Source: an uncultured Cohaesibacter sp.
GTDB taxonomy: Bacteria > Pseudomonadota > Alphaproteobacteria > Rhizobiales > Cohaesibacteraceae
DNA length: 64,000 nt
Assembly (NCBI RefSeq): GCF_963664735.1
Contig: NZ_OY761553.1
Span: 1,379,303 to 1,443,302, forward strand
Reading direction: 5' to 3'
A program made the position numbers and the translations under genes. Below, piece after piece: positions 62,235-64,000 of the stretch. Every line of letters starts with the position of its first letter. Position 1 is the first letter of the stretch. Below the pieces are notes generated by a model, which saw only the letters and a list, made by a program, of their open reading frames with translations, did not search any database and was not told the DNA's origin.

Positions 62235-62763
62235 CAATGGAGCGCTCACATTATTTAACTTAAGTGAGATCTACCGAAACCTGTCATTTTTCGCAATAGC
62301 TACAAGTTGAAACGATAAACTTTAGAACAAATTAGGATACATGAAATTGAAGAGACCACCAAATTTGGGGCTGCTAGGACAATGAAATTTCTTCGACCAC
62401 GGCGGAGATGTGCCGAATAGCCATTTTCTACAAATCAATACGAAAAATTATTTCAAAATAATACAAATTAACTATTCTGTGGATAATGGAAAACGTTTAC
62501 ACGCGGTGATGGGCGTTTGAATTTATTGATCAGTCAGGCACAATTTCAGGCAAAATTCTTGTTCATTGAGGCCAAAAACCAATTTGTTCCTGAATTTTCT
62601 TATATTTACGAATTTCTCTACATTAGAAGAGAAAAATTTTTCAGTTCAAAGCAAATAGTAAAATTTGTACGAAATCGAATTTATTTTCTCAAATTTATTC
62701 GAATTCATACTATTTTCTAATATATGAATTTACCCCATCGAGAAAGCAAATTGTAAAACGGTA
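62235..62763. other. AT-rich intergenic region upstream of Lrp-type gene
   Basis: About 529 bp, very AT-rich from about 62430 to 62750, with repeated GAATTT, AAATTT and TTTATT words. A 67-codon frame (62517-62720) there is low-complexity and has no ribosome site. Such DNA is likely bent and suits Lrp or nucleoid-protein binding; this is inferred from composition only. Confidence 0.5.
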
Positions 62764-64000
62764 TTACTCAGCCCGCAGAGCCAAATCGATAGACTCAGCC
62801 AAGTCTAGAACTTGAGCATCGCCGCCTTGCTCACCAACAATCATTAAGCCAATCGGCGCTCCCTGCCCTGCACCAACAGGAATAGTCGCAGCGGGACGCC
62901 CGAGCAGATTTACTATCGTGGTGTTTCGCAAGGCCTTGAAATTGGCCTCAGCATAAAGCTCATCGGAGGCCAGAAGCGGCTTTAGCTCGGGCGGAACGAT
63001 TGCCACAGTTGGCAAGAGCAGAGCGTCATAATTGCGTGTTGCAAGATTGGCTCGTTCTATCATGTCCTTCCGCAAAGCCTGCATCTCGATGTAATCAGCC
63101 GCAGTTATATTAGCCGATGCTTCAATTCTGGATCGCACGCGCGGATCAATTTCACTGCGATGCGCTGCCAGAAATTCTCTATGCAAATGATAAGCTTCCG
63201 GCCCGGCCAAGCTGCCCAAACTGGCGATTTTCTCGAAATTGTGAATAGCCTCGATCTTGATCCGCTCAAGGCGCGCTCCGGCTTTTGAAATCACTTCCAA
63301 CGCCCGAACAAATGCGCCCGCCACTTCCATTTCCAGACCATCCAGAGCAACGGTTTCCAAAATTCCGAAGCGTAGGCCGGTCATTGGACGGATATTCGGC
63401 TCTGGTATGGGCTCTCCCGCCATGACGTGATCCACGATACGGCAGCAATGAACAGAACGGGCAATAGGACCAACCGTATCCAGCGATGATGAAAGAGGGA
63501 ACACACCTCCCAACGATTGCCGACCGGTGGTTGGCTTAAAGCCATAAAGGCGGTTGAAGGCCGCAGGAATACGAACGGAGCCCCCTGTATCACTGCCAAT
63601 GGCAACCAAAGCCATATTCTCGACCACCGATAACGCCGCTCCTGAGGAAGATCCTCCAGGCACGCGCCCAACAGCTCTGTCCCAAACGCCAAGAGGCGTA
63701 CCAAAATGGGGGTTGATGCCAAGGCCTGAGTAAGCAAACTCAGTCATGTTGGTATGGCCTAGAAAGATTGCCCCCGCCTCCCGCAATCGCCGTATGACAA
63801 CCGCATCTGATTGCGCAGGCTTTGCAATCGAAGCCAAAGCGGCCGAACCTGCCGTCGTGGGGGCGCCTTGAATATCAAAAAGATCTTTCACGGAAATTGG
63901 AATACCAGCCATTGGCCCTTGCGGCACGCCCATTTTGCGCATGGCATCGGAAGCGGCAGCCTGCGTTATGGCGGTATTCTTGAAGGTGCGCACAAATATT
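62764..64000 (-). CDS. amidase signature family protein (5' end beyond window)
   Basis: At least 411 residues. The Ser-cisSer-Lys triad of amidase-signature enzymes is visible: Lys in PISVKDLFDIQGAPT, the Gly/Ser-rich RVPGGSSSGAALSV and the nucleophile serine in IGSDTGGSVRIPAAF. The frame stays open through the right edge without a better start, and usual family members have about 50 more N-terminal residues, so the gene is cut by the window. The substrate amide is unknown. It converges on no gene; its stop faces the AT-rich spacer before the Lrp-type gene. Confidence 0.88.
   Translation of the reverse strand, partial: IFVRTFKNTAITQAAASDAMRKMGVPQGPMAGIPISVKDLFDIQGAPTTAGSAALASIAKPAQSDAVVIRRLREAGAIFLGHTNMTEFAYSGLGINPHFGTPLGVWDRAVGRVPGGSSSGAALSVVENMALVAIGSDTGGSVRIPAAFNRLYGFKPTTGRQSLGGVFPLSSSLDTVGPIARSVHCCRIVDHVMAGEPIPEPNIRPMTGLRFGILETVALDGLEMEVAGAFVRALEVISKAGARLERIKIEAIHNFEKIASLGSLAGPEAYHLHREFLAAHRSEIDPRVRSRIEASANITAADYIEMQALRKDMIERANLATRNYDALLLPTVAIVPPELKPLLASDELYAEANFKALRNTTIVNLLGRPAATIPVGAGQGAPIGLMIVGEQGGDAQVLDLAESIDLALRAE

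Noticed and set aside
62517-62720. 67-codon frame in AT-rich DNA
   Set aside because: Low-complexity Phe/Ile/Lys-rich product, no ribosome site, probably produced by composition alone.

Overview
The window looks like chromosome of a diazotrophic alphaproteobacterium, probably a Hyphomicrobiales member of the marine Cohaesibacter/Stappia type. This is inferred from gene content: an aglEFGAK alpha-glucoside operon in the Sinorhizobium order, a rhizobial-style phn operon, a DUF2793 tail protein and an N-terminally extended Ppx/GppA. No rRNA gene is present to settle it.

Layout. (1) 1-12602 is a nitrogen-fixation accessory island. On the minus strand it runs nifL-like, nifA, nifB, fdxN, a flavodiiron protein, two [2Fe-2S] ferredoxins and a truncated last gene. 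On the plus strand, divergently, runs rnfABCDGEH. Three sigma-54 (-24/-12) promoters and two TGT-N10-ACA NifA sites can be read in the two promoter regions. This arrangement resembles the gammaproteobacterial (Azotobacter/Pseudomonas) layout more than the usual alphaproteobacterial one. (2) 12749-24424 is mostly housekeeping: a second phnM-like gene, gph, an MBL-fold RNase-like protein, a LOG-family hydrolase, hemH, rlmE and ppx/gppA. A three-gene phage-tail module and a GNAT gene broken by one stop codon sit among them. (3) tRNA-Gln(CTG) at 24911, an enolase-superfamily gene and a small membrane protein. (4) 27533-41918 is a complete carbon-phosphorus lyase and phosphonate uptake cluster, phnGHIJKL, a hexapeptide acyltransferase, phnCDE1E2, a 2H phosphoesterase, phnM and phnN, with phnF divergent at its head. 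(5) 42133-51677 holds a YbhB-like protein, a hybrid kinase with a NarL-type regulator, a DUF4202 protein, a menA-like prenyltransferase, a PCu(A)C copper chaperone, a BASS transporter and a beta-alanine/omega-amino-acid aminotransferase with a divergent XRE-cupin regulator. (6) 51819-61470 is an alpha-glucoside operon aglEFGAK with a divergent LacI-type aglR followed by a GH1 beta-glucosidase; palindromic operators are visible. (7) 61788-64000 has an Lrp/AsnC regulator, an AT-rich spacer and the 3' part of an amidase gene.

How the parts work together. NifA with sigma-54 should switch on both the Rnf complex, which makes low-potential electrons, and nifB with the ferredoxins and flavodiiron protein. 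The NifL-like protein is the most unusual item: it keeps the transmitter and ATPase part of NifL but has no PAS sensor, carries clustered cysteines, and is paired with a NifA lacking the cysteine motif that gives most alphaproteobacterial NifA proteins their oxygen sensitivity. The phn cluster encodes uptake and breakdown of alkylphosphonates; PhnP is absent and a 2H phosphoesterase may take its place.
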